From Streptomyces iakyrus (GTDB taxonomy: Bacteria; Actinomycetota; Actinomycetes; Streptomycetales; Streptomycetaceae), in contig NZ_JNXI01000002.1 in NCBI RefSeq assembly GCF_000717055.1, forward strand, positions 248,001-312,000: a stretch of 64,000 bases of DNA, written 5' to 3'. Shown piece by piece: positions 49,511 through 59,041 of the stretch. Made by a program: the position numbers and the translations under genes. The notes under the pieces are model-generated. The model had not been told where the DNA came from. It did not search any database and worked only from the letters and a program-made list of their open reading frames with translations. Numbering within the stretch: the first letter of the stretch is position 1; every line of letters starts with the position of its first letter.

Positions 49511-50830
49511 TCACTTCTGCGGCTGGAAGGACCAGTAGAACCCGTCGGCGTGCGGCACGGACACCAGCCCGAAGCGCCGGGACGGCGGGAGGGCCTGCCG
49601 CAGCAGGCCGTAGACGTCGGCGAGGACGGACGTGTGGTCGCCCATGTACGAGTGGCCCATCAGCCCGGTGTCGAGAGCGCCGGCGTCGATGGTGTCGAGC
49701 CCCGGGGCCACGACTATTCCGGCGCCGGCCTGCCCGGCGCGCGGTGCGGCAGCCATGGTGCGGGAGGCGGCCAGGGCGCGGTCGGCGGACGATGCGTAGA
49801 GGGTGCACCCGGCAGCCTGCCGGGTGATGCGCGGCAGGCGCCTACGGAACACCTCGGCGTCGACGTCGGGCGCGGCGAAGACCACCTGGCCGAGTCGGCC
49901 GGAGCCCTCGGGCAGGCTCGTGGTGTCGAAGTCGGCGAGCGCTTCGGTGAGCAGCCGGTTACCCATGCTGTGGGCCAGCACATGCACCTCGCTCACGTTC
50001 GTCTCGGCCAGAACCAGGCGCAGGAATTCCTGGAAGTACGGCACCGCGCGGCTGACGGAGTTCTCGTCCGCCACGTAGCCACCGACCGTGCCTTTCGACG
50101 GCCAGCTGTAGAGCAGGGGAACGCCGGTGAAGTTCAGGTCGTAGGCGATCTGGGCCGCGCGAATCGCGGCGGCGCGGAACGGGACGTTGTAGCCGTGGAC
50201 GAACAGCAGTGCCTGGTTCACCTCGCACTCCGCGAGCCGTTTGCGGGTCAGCTCGGTGAACTCCTGGGCGGTTGACGTCGCCACGGCGCCGAGTGTCGCG
50301 ACCCTGGCCGGATCGTCCCGGAAGCGCAGCCGCCACACGCGGGATTTCTCCGCGGCGCCCATACGGTGGTCGTCGGGAATGCCCACCCGGGCTTCCCCGT
50401 AGGTCAGTTCGCCACGTGCGGAACCGAAGCCGGCCCGCTTCTCGTCTAGCGCGCGGTCCGTGGCGTACAGCACCGGAACCAGCAGTGAACGCTGCCAGGC
50501 GACCCAGTGCGGCGGCGGGTCTGCGGGGCCGAACTGCTCCTGGCGGACCGCCAGAGCGTCGAACTCAGCAGCCAGCATGGCTCCGAGCGGAGCGTGGGCT
50601 TCGAATGCCAGGGCGACTTCGCGCGCCGCCGAGTCGATCGCCTCATGCGTCTCGGGCGTCGGCGTCTCCTCCGTGCCGCCGGCCGGGGAGACGTGCTGTG
50701 CGGTGTCCAGCGCCCGCAACGCCGTCAGGACCTTTGACTCCAGGCGTTCGAGCTCGGCCCCGTGCACGAACTCCCCGACCTTCGGCCACACTTGCGCGAC
50801 TGCGGGAACGAGTGGTCCCCAGTCCTCCAC
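49511..50830 (-). CDS. alpha/beta hydrolase (DUF900 type), first gene of the conflict operon
   Basis: 439 aa from a GTG at 50830 with GGGGGGG upstream; the frame stays open to 51142, but that stretch reads as leader. The N-terminal 150 residues are helical (VPAVAQVWPKVGEFVHGAELERLESKV is the opening region). The hydrolase has VLYATDRAL, ALLFVHGYNVPFRAA (oxyanion HG), HVLAHSMGNRLLTEAL with nucleophile Ser, and a late GHSYMGDHTSVL region with a likely His. DUF900 proteins are esterase-like with unknown substrates. A TATGAT box lies about 60 nt upstream as a possible -10. Confidence 0.8.
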   Translation of the reverse strand: MEDWGPLVPAVAQVWPKVGEFVHGAELERLESKVLTALRALDTAQHVSPAGGTEETPTPETHEAIDSAAREVALAFEAHAPLGAMLAAEFDALAVRQEQFGPADPPPHWVAWQRSLLVPVLYATDRALDEKRAGFGSARGELTYGEARVGIPDDHRMGAAEKSRVWRLRFRDDPARVATLGAVATSTAQEFTELTRKRLAECEVNQALLFVHGYNVPFRAAAIRAAQIAYDLNFTGVPLLYSWPSKGTVGGYVADENSVSRAVPYFQEFLRLVLAETNVSEVHVLAHSMGNRLLTEALADFDTTSLPEGSGRLGQVVFAAPDVDAEVFRRRLPRITRQAAGCTLYASSADRALAASRTMAAAPRAGQAGAGIVVAPGLDTIDAGALDTGLMGHSYMGDHTSVLADVYGLLRQALPPSRRFGLVSVPHADGFYWSFQPQK

Positions 50831-51113
50831 TTTGCCCCCCCATGACTCCGAGAAGACTCTCGATACACGGACCGGATTCCTCACGGCCCCCCTCGGCATC
50901 ATAAGGCGCGGTCGGCCGCCTCGGAGGGCAAGTGCGCAGGTAGCGGACGCGGTTGTGGCCACGGTGCAGAAGTGCCCGTGAGTACCCGGCCTTATCGGCC
51001 TTGAGTAGCCGCTCGGATACCCCACCGCAGGTCGGCAGGACAAAGTCGTCCTGGGCGACCCGATCCGGATACGCCCGGCGGGTGGCGCCCAGAGGCAAGA
51101 GGCGGGAAATCCG

Positions 51114-51578
51114 ATGAGCAACGCGGCCGAGCAGACGCACATGCGGGTACATCCGCTGGTGCGGCGGTTTCTGTCACTGGAACTCGACCTGGATCAGTGC
51201 GCGGTTTTCGGAAGCGGTCCCATGCTGGCGCATGGACTCAAGATGTCGCTCGGGGACCTCGACATCGTCGCCCGAGGGCCTGCCTGGCAGAAGGCCTGCA
51301 AGGACGGTGACCTCGGTGTCTCAACCATCGGAGGAGACCCTGTGGCCGCCTTCTGGGGCGGCAGAGTAGAAGTGTTCGACGCCTGGTTTTCCCAGGATGT
51401 CTCAACGGATGACCTGATCGACGCGGCCGACGTGGTCGACGGAATTCGCTTCGTCCAGCTCCGGCACGTGCTCGCCTACAAGCGCCGGCTCCGACGAGCG
51501 AAGGACGTCCCGGACATCGCAGCGCTGGAGCATGCTCTCGGCACACCTGCGCATGCCGGCAGCCCGCGCGCGGCCTGA
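51114..51578 (+). CDS. nucleotidyltransferase-fold protein
   Basis: 154 aa; the ATG follows AAGAGGCGGG. It has the minimal nucleotidyltransferase motif FGSGPMLAHGLKMSLGDLDI (GS...DxD) near residue 35, then a strand with VEVFDAW that could supply the third Asp. The C-terminal half is helical and Arg/Lys rich. Such proteins include antitoxin-like or toxin AMP-transferases and tRNA-modifying relatives. It is divergent from the conflict operon with 283 bp between the starts, so a functional link is possible but unproven. Confidence 0.65.
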   Translation: MSNAAEQTHMRVHPLVRRFLSLELDLDQCAVFGSGPMLAHGLKMSLGDLDIVARGPAWQKACKDGDLGVSTIGGDPVAAFWGGRVEVFDAWFSQDVSTDDLIDAADVVDGIRFVQLRHVLAYKRRLRRAKDVPDIAALEHALGTPAHAGSPRAA

Positions 51579-51731
51579 GCGCGGCTCCCTGCGGATCCGA
51601 CCCCCGAGCGGGCCGTTAGGCCCACGGCACCCCCGGGTACTCAGCAGTACATTCCCGGAACCCGCACCACCCGCACCACTCGGGAGATCCGATGCTCCGA
51701 CGCCCATCCCCACCGCATCCCACCGCAGCCC

Positions 51732-52334
51732 ATGAGTGACGGCACCGGACGGGCGGTGGAGGGCATGGAACGAGGCGCTGACCCGGCGCGGGCGGCTCTG
51801 ATCGTGATCGACATGATCAACACCTACGACCACGAGGACGCCGAGCTCCTCGTGCCGTCCGTCGAGGGGATCGTGCCGGTCCTGACCGAGCTGCTCGGCC
51901 GGGCCCGCGAGGCGGACGTTCCCGTGATCTACGTGAACGACAACTTCGGGCTGTGGCGCTCGCACCACGGGGAGTTGCTGGACGCGGCCCTGTCCCAGCC
52001 GAACGCCCACCTGATCGAGCCCATCCGGCCCGACGACCGGTCGCTCTTCGTCATGAAGGCCCGCCATTCCGTCTTCTTCGAGACGCCCCTGTCCTACCTC
52101 CTGTGGAGCCTGGGCGTCGGGCACGTGGTGCTGACCGGGCAGGTCACCGAGCAGTGCGTCCTCTACTCCGCTCTGGACGCGCACATCCGCCACCTGGAGG
52201 TGACGGTGCCGAAGGACGCCGTCGCCTCCATCCACCCCCACCTGGCGTCCGCCGCCCTGGAGATGATGGAACGCAACATGGGAGCCCGTATCACCTCCGC
52301 GAAGGAGACCGAGTTCGAGCCCCACGAGGCCTGA
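51732..52334 (+). CDS. isochorismatase-like cysteine hydrolase
   Basis: 200 aa. Catalytic triad pattern of the family: Asp in ALIVIDMINTYDH, Lys in FVMKARHSVFFETPL, Cys in LTGQVTEQCVLYSALDA. Members hydrolyse amides or vinyl ethers (nicotinamide, N-carbamoyl compounds, isochorismate); the substrate is unknown here. The ribosome site is weak; an internal ATG at 51765 (MERGADPARAALIV) is an alternative start. Confidence 0.88.
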   Translation: MSDGTGRAVEGMERGADPARAALIVIDMINTYDHEDAELLVPSVEGIVPVLTELLGRAREADVPVIYVNDNFGLWRSHHGELLDAALSQPNAHLIEPIRPDDRSLFVMKARHSVFFETPLSYLLWSLGVGHVVLTGQVTEQCVLYSALDAHIRHLEVTVPKDAVASIHPHLASAALEMMERNMGARITSAKETEFEPHEA

Positions 52335-52361
52335 GACCCCCAAGCCCGCCTTGCTCTTCCT

Positions 52362-52393
52362 TTGCTCCGTCGCCATTACCTGACTAAGGTCAG
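52362..52393 (+). promoter_or_regulatory. leaderless promoter and operator of the MarR-GNAT gene
   Basis: -35 TTGCTC (52362-52367), 17-nt spacer, -10 TAAGGT (52385-52390), placing the start of transcription at or next to the ATG at 52397. The palindrome CTGAC-TAAG-GTCAG (52380-52393) covers the -10, which suits autorepression by a MarR dimer. Confidence 0.5.
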
Positions 52394-52396
52394 AGA

Positions 52397-53281
52397 ATGG
52401 CAGCGGATCAGGTGGAACAGGTACGGCGCTTCAACCGGACGGTCGCCGAGCGGGTGGGGGTACTGAACGACCACTATCTGGGCGGGGCGCGTCCCTACGG
52501 CCAGGCCCGGCTGCTCTGGCAGATCGGCGACGGCGGCACGCACGACGTGCGCGGCGTACGGGAACGGCTCGGTCTCGACTCCGGCTACGTGAGCCGCCTG
52601 CTGCGGGCGCTCGAACGCGACGGCCTCGTCACCGTCGAACCGCACCCCCGCGACAAGCGGGTACGCACCGTGCGGCTGACCGAGGCCGGGCAGCGCGAGC
52701 GGGCCTTCCTCGACGACCGCAGCGACGCCCTGGCCGCCTCGCTCCTCGACCCGCTCGACGCCCGGCAGCGGGAGCGGCTGACCTCCGCCATGGCCGAGGT
52801 CGAACGGCTGCTGACCGCCTCCATGGTCTCCCTGGAAGAGCTCGACCCCGGTCACCCGGACGCCGCGCACTGCCTGCGGTCCTACGCCGCCGAGCTGGGC
52901 GGGCTCTTCGACGGCGGGTTCGACCCCGGACACAGCCTGCTGCCCGACCCGGGCGAGCTGCGCGCACCGCGCGGGCTGTTCCTGGTCGCCCGCCTGCACG
53001 GCGAACCGGTGGGCTGCGGAGGGCTCAAGCTGCCGGCCGGGGCCCCAGCGGAGATCAAGCGCTTGTGGGTCTCCCCCGGGACCAGGGGACTCGGCCTGGC
53101 CCGGCGCCTGCTGTCCGAACTGGAGGCACACGCCGCCCGGCACGGCAGGGACCGGGTGCGGCTCGACACCAACAAGGCCCTGGAAGCGGCCATGCGTCTC
53201 TACCGCGACACCGGGTACACCGAGATCCCCGCCTTCAACGACGAGCCCTACGCCCATCACTGGTTCGAGAAGCGGCTGTGA
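52397..53281 (+). CDS. MarR-family regulator fused to a GNAT acetyltransferase
   Basis: 294 aa. Residues 1-140 are a MarR winged helix (RPYGQARLLWQIGDGGTHDV, LDSGYVSRLLRALERDGLVT, PHPRDKRVRTVRLTEAG). Residues 150-294 are a GNAT domain with IKRLWVSPGTRGLGLARRLL as acetyl-CoA site and a final DEPYAHHWFEKRL. This two-domain architecture is well known in actinobacteria; the acetylated substrate may be a small molecule that also acts as inducer. There is no ribosome site, and the promoter suggests a leaderless transcript. Confidence 0.92.
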   Translation: MAADQVEQVRRFNRTVAERVGVLNDHYLGGARPYGQARLLWQIGDGGTHDVRGVRERLGLDSGYVSRLLRALERDGLVTVEPHPRDKRVRTVRLTEAGQRERAFLDDRSDALAASLLDPLDARQRERLTSAMAEVERLLTASMVSLEELDPGHPDAAHCLRSYAAELGGLFDGGFDPGHSLLPDPGELRAPRGLFLVARLHGEPVGCGGLKLPAGAPAEIKRLWVSPGTRGLGLARRLLSELEAHAARHGRDRVRLDTNKALEAAMRLYRDTGYTEIPAFNDEPYAHHWFEKRL

Positions 53282-53302
53282 GACCACGCGGGCCCTTCGA
53301 CC

Positions 53303-54676
53303 TCAGCCGCAGCTGCGACCGGAGTTGATGCAGCGGACGGCCTGCTTCATCAGCCGCTCGGGCATCGCGTTGATGAAGTCGCCGTGGTCGGTGACGGGCT
53401 TGTGCAGCGACTCGGGGAAGCTGTCCACGGCGAAGGCGGTGCTGCCGGCCAGCCCACTGTAGGTGAGGCGCTGTACGAGCTGCGGCACCGCTTTGAATCC
53501 GGCCGGGCACCTGCCCCGGGCGTCGGCGAAGGCGACGTGGCTGCGGTGGTCGGCGCTGTCGGTGTTCCGGCCGTCCCAGCAGCTCTGGAAGCGCTCGGTG
53601 CGCACCAGCTCGCTGCCGGCCGGGCAGATCGGGTACTTGTCCTTGAGCTGGACCCGGTTCTCGAACCCGGTGCAGGACCAGGCCGCGTTGGCGTTGGCGC
53701 CGCCGTTCGCGTTGGCCTTGGCGTCGCCGGTGATGATGCGCAGGAAGCGCGGCATGGCGACCACCTTGGTGGTGGGGTTGCCGACGAAGGTGAGGCTCGC
53801 GGACGTGGGGGTGAGGATCTTGCCCACGTTGCCCTCGGCTCCGCCGCCGGGCTTGCCCGCGTCCGCCTCCTCGGCCCCCCTGCGGTCGCGCAGTACCGGC
53901 CAGTAGTAGGTCGACCGGTCGCCGTTGGTGCACGTGGTGCGGGCCGCGGCGAGGGTGTCGTCGGTGGTGAAGGCGTCGACGCCGATGGCGCCGACGTAGT
54001 CATGGGTGTGGTGGGCCCCGTTGCCCACCCCCGGGGCGACGATCACGTTGTCGGAGTTGTGCCTGCCTTCCGCGTTGACACCGCAGCGGGTCTTGAAGGC
54101 GCCCTTGGAGGCGTTGCGGCCGTTGCGGGGCCGGGCGGGCACGTTGGGGGCGACCTCGGTGATGTCCACGAAGTCCTCGGGCACCGGGCCGTTGCCGGCC
54201 GGGGACGGACTCGCTCCCTGCCCCTGCTGCCCCTGGCCTGCGCCGGCCTGTGTGCACGCGGCCAAGCTGCTCAGACCCTGCGGCCGGGGCGCGCCCGCGC
54301 GGCTGATCGCGATGGCGATGCGGTCGATCGTGGCGGTCCGCTTGTCCTTGAGGGGGCCGAGGACGGCGTTCCGCACGAAGTCGGCACCGCCCTGGCCCCG
54401 CGTGGCGGCCAGCCGGTCGCCCGCCTCGGTGATCTGGGACTGCAGCAGTCGCAGGTTGCGGTCCACTTCAGCACGCGCCTGCCGGGGTACGTCCGGCAGG
54501 CGGTCGGCCACGGAGGGGCAGGAGATGGGTGAGGCCGCGCGGGTGGTGGCACGAGGGGTGTCGGTCGCGTTGGCCTGCATGGTGACCAGCCCGAGTCCGA
54601 CACCGCCCGCGGCCAGCCCGGCGACCAGGACGATCGCGTTACGGCGTTTCCGGTTGCGCCTGTGTCCCTGGTTCAT
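53303..54676 (-). CDS. secreted DUF1996 protein
   Basis: 457 aa, ATG at 54676 with GGAAGG upstream. Basic N-terminus and hydrophobic signal (residues 14-35). Residues 50-150 are helical. DUF1996 (about 170-440) shows GNGAHHTHDYVGAIGVDAFT, RSTYYWPVLRD, CWDGRNTDSADHRSHVAF, and several paired cysteines. DUF1996 occurs in secreted fungal and actinobacterial proteins; the His-rich motifs suggest metal binding, but activity is not established. Confidence 0.88.
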   Translation of the reverse strand: MNQGHRRNRKRRNAIVLVAGLAAGGVGLGLVTMQANATDTPRATTRAASPISCPSVADRLPDVPRQARAEVDRNLRLLQSQITEAGDRLAATRGQGGADFVRNAVLGPLKDKRTATIDRIAIAISRAGAPRPQGLSSLAACTQAGAGQGQQGQGASPSPAGNGPVPEDFVDITEVAPNVPARPRNGRNASKGAFKTRCGVNAEGRHNSDNVIVAPGVGNGAHHTHDYVGAIGVDAFTTDDTLAAARTTCTNGDRSTYYWPVLRDRRGAEEADAGKPGGGAEGNVGKILTPTSASLTFVGNPTTKVVAMPRFLRIITGDAKANANGGANANAAWSCTGFENRVQLKDKYPICPAGSELVRTERFQSCWDGRNTDSADHRSHVAFADARGRCPAGFKAVPQLVQRLTYSGLAGSTAFAVDSFPESLHKPVTDHGDFINAMPERLMKQAVRCINSGRSCG

Positions 54677-54806
54677 GGTGGCCTTCCGTTCGTCTGGCTG
54701 GTGTGTCAGGTGTGACCACCGTGGCCGCTGGGACGAGGGCCGGCCCCGGGTTCCGGCCGGGCGTCACCGTCGCGTAAGAACTGGCGTCCCGCTCCGGCCC
54801 CGCCGG

Positions 54807-55538
54807 TCAGCGGTGCTCGGGGTTGTCCGCGCCCGGGCGGCACCCGGCGTCCCACTGCGAACGCTGGTTGCCGTGGGCGGGAACCCCTCCGGCGCGCTTC
54901 AGCAGGGCCGCGATGTGCATGAGGTTCCAGGTCATGAAGCTGGTGTTGCGGTTGGTGAAGTCGTTCTCCGGGCCACCGGAGTCCGGGTCCAGGTACGACG
55001 GTCCGGGCCCGGCCGCGCCGATCCAGCCGGCGTCCGCCTGGGGCGGGATGGTGTAGCCGAGGTGCTGGAGGCTGTAGAGGACGTTCATCGCGCAGTGCTT
55101 GATGCCGTCCTCGTTGCCGGTGATGAGACAGCCGCCGACCCGGCCGTAGTACGCGTACTGCCCTTGGGCGTTGAGCAGCGAGGAGCAGGCGTAGAGCCGC
55201 TCGATGACCTGCTTGGTGACCGAGCTGTTGTCGCCCAGCCAGATGGGGCCGGCCAGGACCAGGATGTCCGCGGCCATGACCTTCTCGTACAGCGCCGGCC
55301 AGACGTCCGTGGCGAAGCCGTGCTCGGTCATGTCCGGGTAGACGCCGGGTGCGATGTCGTGGTCGACGGCGCGGATCAGCTCCGTGGTCACGCCGGCGTC
55401 GTCCATGATCGACCGGCTCTTGTCGATCAGGCCCTGGGTGTGGCTGCGCTGCGGGGACGGTTTGAGGGTGCAGTTGATGTAGAGGGCGCTCAGGTCGTCG
55501 AAGCGGTGGGGCGCACCGGGTGCGGAGGGAGCTGTCAT
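54807..55538 (-). CDS. flavodoxin-like NAD(P)H-dependent FMN reductase
   Basis: 243 aa from the ATG at 55538; a GTG at 55583 gives 15 more residues and cannot be excluded. Flavodoxin-fold features: LSALYINCTLKPSPQRSHTQ (first strand and phosphate loop), DILVLAGPIWLGDNSSVTKQ (FMN loop), and GGCLITGNEDGIKHC. Probably a cytosolic quinone or flavin reductase. It is divergent from the epimerase gene. Confidence 0.85.
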   Translation of the reverse strand: MTAPSAPGAPHRFDDLSALYINCTLKPSPQRSHTQGLIDKSRSIMDDAGVTTELIRAVDHDIAPGVYPDMTEHGFATDVWPALYEKVMAADILVLAGPIWLGDNSSVTKQVIERLYACSSLLNAQGQYAYYGRVGGCLITGNEDGIKHCAMNVLYSLQHLGYTIPPQADAGWIGAAGPGPSYLDPDSGGPENDFTNRNTSFMTWNLMHIAALLKRAGGVPAHGNQRSQWDAGCRPGADNPEHR

Positions 55539-55662
55539 GGGGGCAGGGTCTCGTGCCGGGTCCGCTTTGTTGTGTTCCGGCACACCCGTGCCCGTCTTAC
55601 GGAGTCATGACGTACGGCCGCGTTCCGATGAGGCAGCGGCGGTGGGCGCCTAGCGTGCCCGT

Positions 55663-56664
55663 ATGCGCGTACTGGTCACCGGCGGTGCCGGGTTCATCGG
55701 GTCCCACGTGGTCGCCACTCTGCGGGAGCGGGGGCACGACGCGGTCGTGTTCGACGTACGGGAGGATCCGGCGGCCGACGTGCGGGACCCGGCAGCGGTG
55801 CGCCGTGCCCTGGCCGGTGTGGACGCCGTGTGCCACCAGGCCGCGATGGTCGGCCTGGGCGACGGGGTCGCCGATGCGGCGGACTACGTCTCGCACAACG
55901 ATCTGGGAACGGCCGTGCTGCTCGCGGCCATGGCGGAGGCGGGCGTACCCGCCCTCGTGCTCGCCGGGTCGATGGTCGTGTACGGCGAGGGACGGTACGC
56001 GTGTGCGCTGCACGGGGTCGTGCGGCCCGGGCCGCGGGCCGTGGCGGGGCTCGACGCGGGCCGGTTCGAGCCCCCGTGCCCGGTGTGCGGCCAGGACCTC
56101 TCCCCCGGGCTGGTCCGCGAGGACGCCCCGGCCGATCCGCGGAACGTGTACGCGACGACCAAGCTCGCCCAGGAGCATCTCGCCGCCGCCTGGGCCCGCT
56201 GCACCGGCGGGTCGGCGGTGTCGCTGCGCTACCACAACGTGTACGGGCCCGGCATGCCCCAGGACACGCCCTACGCCGGGGTCGCCTCGTTCTTCCGCTC
56301 GGCGCTCGCCCGGGGCGAGGCCCCGCGGGTGTTCGAGGACGGGCGGCAGCGCAGGGACTTCGTGCACGTCCGGGACGTGGCGGCGGCGAACGCCGTGGCA
56401 CTGGAGGCGGCGGCCGCCCCGGGCACGCTCACCGCGTTCAACACCGGCAGCGGTGACCCGCACACCGTCGGCGAGATGGCGCGAGCCCTGGCTGCCGCGT
56501 GCGGCGGTCCCGAGCCGGTCGTCACGGGTGAGTACCGGCTCGGGGACGTACGGCACATCACCGCCGACTCGTCGCGGCTGCGGTCGGAGTTGGGGTGGAA
56601 GCCGGTGGTCGGCTTCGAGGAGGGCATGACGGAGTTCGCGCGGGCGGGGATGCGGGGCGCGTAG
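55663..56664 (+). CDS. NAD-dependent epimerase/dehydratase (extended SDR)
   Basis: 333 aa. NAD-binding VTGGAGFIGSHVV at the N-terminus, ACSM-like AGSMVVYGEG, catalytic YxxxK in NVYATTKLAQEHL, and substrate loop LRYHNVYGPGMPQDTPY. A CPVCGQDL zinc-knuckle-like insert (near residue 145) is unusual for plain sugar epimerases. Likely a nucleotide-sugar epimerase; the substrate is unknown. TAGCGT lies 8 nt before the ATG, suggesting a leaderless mRNA. Confidence 0.9.
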   Translation: MRVLVTGGAGFIGSHVVATLRERGHDAVVFDVREDPAADVRDPAAVRRALAGVDAVCHQAAMVGLGDGVADAADYVSHNDLGTAVLLAAMAEAGVPALVLAGSMVVYGEGRYACALHGVVRPGPRAVAGLDAGRFEPPCPVCGQDLSPGLVREDAPADPRNVYATTKLAQEHLAAAWARCTGGSAVSLRYHNVYGPGMPQDTPYAGVASFFRSALARGEAPRVFEDGRQRRDFVHVRDVAAANAVALEAAAAPGTLTAFNTGSGDPHTVGEMARALAAACGGPEPVVTGEYRLGDVRHITADSSRLRSELGWKPVVGFEEGMTEFARAGMRGA

Positions 56665-57030
56665 GCGGCAGGCCCGGGGCGGACGGGGTAGCACCCGCAG
56701 CCGCCGATGTCGCCGGTCGCGGCGAAGGCCGCGGCGAGGCGGCTCGACGGGCCCACGGGAGCGGCCCGGACGCCCCCCCTGCCCCCCTGCCCGCGGGGTG
56801 ACGGGACTCGACGGGCGGGGCGCGGTGGCGGCGCGGAGGCAAGGTGCCCACCATGGCGGCTCCCGGCGCGGGCCCCGCGCCGAGGGCGCCGGGCCACCGG
56901 TCAGACACAGCCGGACTAGGCCGCACGGAAGCGAAGGGCCCGCGCCCCCAGCTCCCGCCCCACGGCCGCCGGCCCACCAGGCGAGCCGAGCCACCGCCCC
57001 CGACGCGGAAAACGCAGCACCCTGGCCGAT
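56665..57030. other. 366-bp convergent intergenic region with hairpin
   Basis: No gene is supported between the convergent epimerase and histidine kinase stops. A palindrome at 56864-56882 (CGGCGCGGG, one base, CCCGCGCCG) may end transcription. The rest is GC-rich, with short open frames that lack ribosome sites. Confidence 0.5.
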
Positions 57031-58143
57031 TCACGAGGCGGCCGCGGGCAGCACCACCTCGAAGCGGCAGCCGCCGGGAATGTTGCGTACGCCGGCCCGG
57101 CCCTGATGGGCCTCCACGATGCCGCGCACGATCGCGAGGCCGAGGCCCGCCCCGGCCGGGGGCGTCCGGGCGTGCGTGCCGCGCCAGCCGGTGTCGAAGA
57201 CGCGCGGCAGGTCCTCCTCGGGGATGCCGCCGCAGCCGTCCGTCACCGACAGGACGACACCCTCGGGGGACCGCTCGGCGGCGATCGCGACCGTGCCGTC
57301 GGCCGGGGTCCGCCGGATCGCGTTGACCAGCAGGTTGCCCAGCACCCGGCTCATCTCCTTGCCGTCCACCTCCACCGGCACCGGCTCGACCCGGTCGCCC
57401 ACCAGCCGCACCCCGTGCGCGCGGGCGAGGGGGTCGACGCCGGCGAGGGCGTCGCCGACCAGGTCGTACAGGGAGATCCGGGTGGGGGTCAGGGCCAGGG
57501 TCCCGGCGTGGACGCGGGAGAGCTCGAAGAGGTCGCCGACCATGTCGTTGAGGCGTTCGACCTCGGTCCGTATCTGCCGGAGATAGCGGTCGGGGTCGGC
57601 GGCGAGGCCGTCCTCCAGGGCCTCCGACATGGCACGCAGTCCGGCCAGCGGGGTCCGCAGGTCGTGCGAGATCCAGGCGACGAGTTCACGGCGGGAGGCC
57701 TCCAGGGCACGCTCCCGCTCCCGCGACTCGGCGAGTCTGGCGCTGGTGGCCGCAAGCTCCCGGCTCACCGCGGCGAGTTCGGCGGTGGCGGGCCCGTCGG
57801 GGACGGCGAAGTCCCCGCCGTCGCCGAAGGAACGTGCCGCCACGGCGAGTTCACGGCTGCGCGCGACGACCCAGCGGCCCAGCAGCAGGGCGGTGGCCAG
57901 GGAGACGACGGCCGCCATGGCGACGACGGTCGTGACGACGGTGAGGTCGTGCGCCGACAGGAACATCGCCCAGGCGACGGCGAGCGTGCCCGCGAGCATC
58001 GCGACGACGCCGACCGCCGCCACCACCGCGAGCGAGACGGTCAGCGAACGCCGGCGGATCAGGCGCAGGACTCCCGCCCCGACCAGCCCCGTCGCGGCGG
58101 CACCGGCGAAGGCGTACAGGGCGATGAGGAGGTTGGCGTGCAC
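57031..58143 (-). CDS. two-component sensor histidine kinase
   Basis: 370 aa from a GTG at 58143, 2 nt after the response regulator stop. Three to four N-terminal helices with almost no extracellular loop, then a HAMP-like linker, HisKA with WISHDLRTPLAGL (phosphoacceptor His), and HATPase with NLLVNAIRRTPADG, DGCGGIPEEDL and GAGLGLAIVRGIV. In the N-box the common Asn-Ala-x-Arg/Lys pattern is intact. It phosphorylates the partner regulator; the short sensor region suggests a membrane-derived signal. Confidence 0.94.
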   Translation of the reverse strand: MHANLLIALYAFAGAAATGLVGAGVLRLIRRRSLTVSLAVVAAVGVVAMLAGTLAVAWAMFLSAHDLTVVTTVVAMAAVVSLATALLLGRWVVARSRELAVAARSFGDGGDFAVPDGPATAELAAVSRELAATSARLAESRERERALEASRRELVAWISHDLRTPLAGLRAMSEALEDGLAADPDRYLRQIRTEVERLNDMVGDLFELSRVHAGTLALTPTRISLYDLVGDALAGVDPLARAHGVRLVGDRVEPVPVEVDGKEMSRVLGNLLVNAIRRTPADGTVAIAAERSPEGVVLSVTDGCGGIPEEDLPRVFDTGWRGTHARTPPAGAGLGLAIVRGIVEAHQGRAGVRNIPGGCRFEVVLPAAAS

Positions 58144-58145
58144 GG

Positions 58146-58919
<774 letters not shown>

Positions 58920-59041
58920 GCGTCCAGCCTGGCACCACGCCGCCGCCCGCGGGGCCCGGGCACCGCTCCGGCCTCCCGACGTCCGCGTTTCGTAAGGAGC
59001 GATAGCCCGAAATGCCTGATTCGCGTTCGTAGGGTGAAACC

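Noticed and set aside
37269..50830. Mobile-element origin of the conflict operon
   Set aside because: No integrase, transposase, tRNA or flanking direct repeat was seen at either end. Horizontal gain is possible but unsupported by the sequence here.
51238..51546. Minus-strand 102-codon frame opposite the nucleotidyltransferase
   Set aside because: Arg/Gly-rich shadow without a ribosome site; the plus strand has the NTase motif and AAGAGGCGGG upstream of its ATG.
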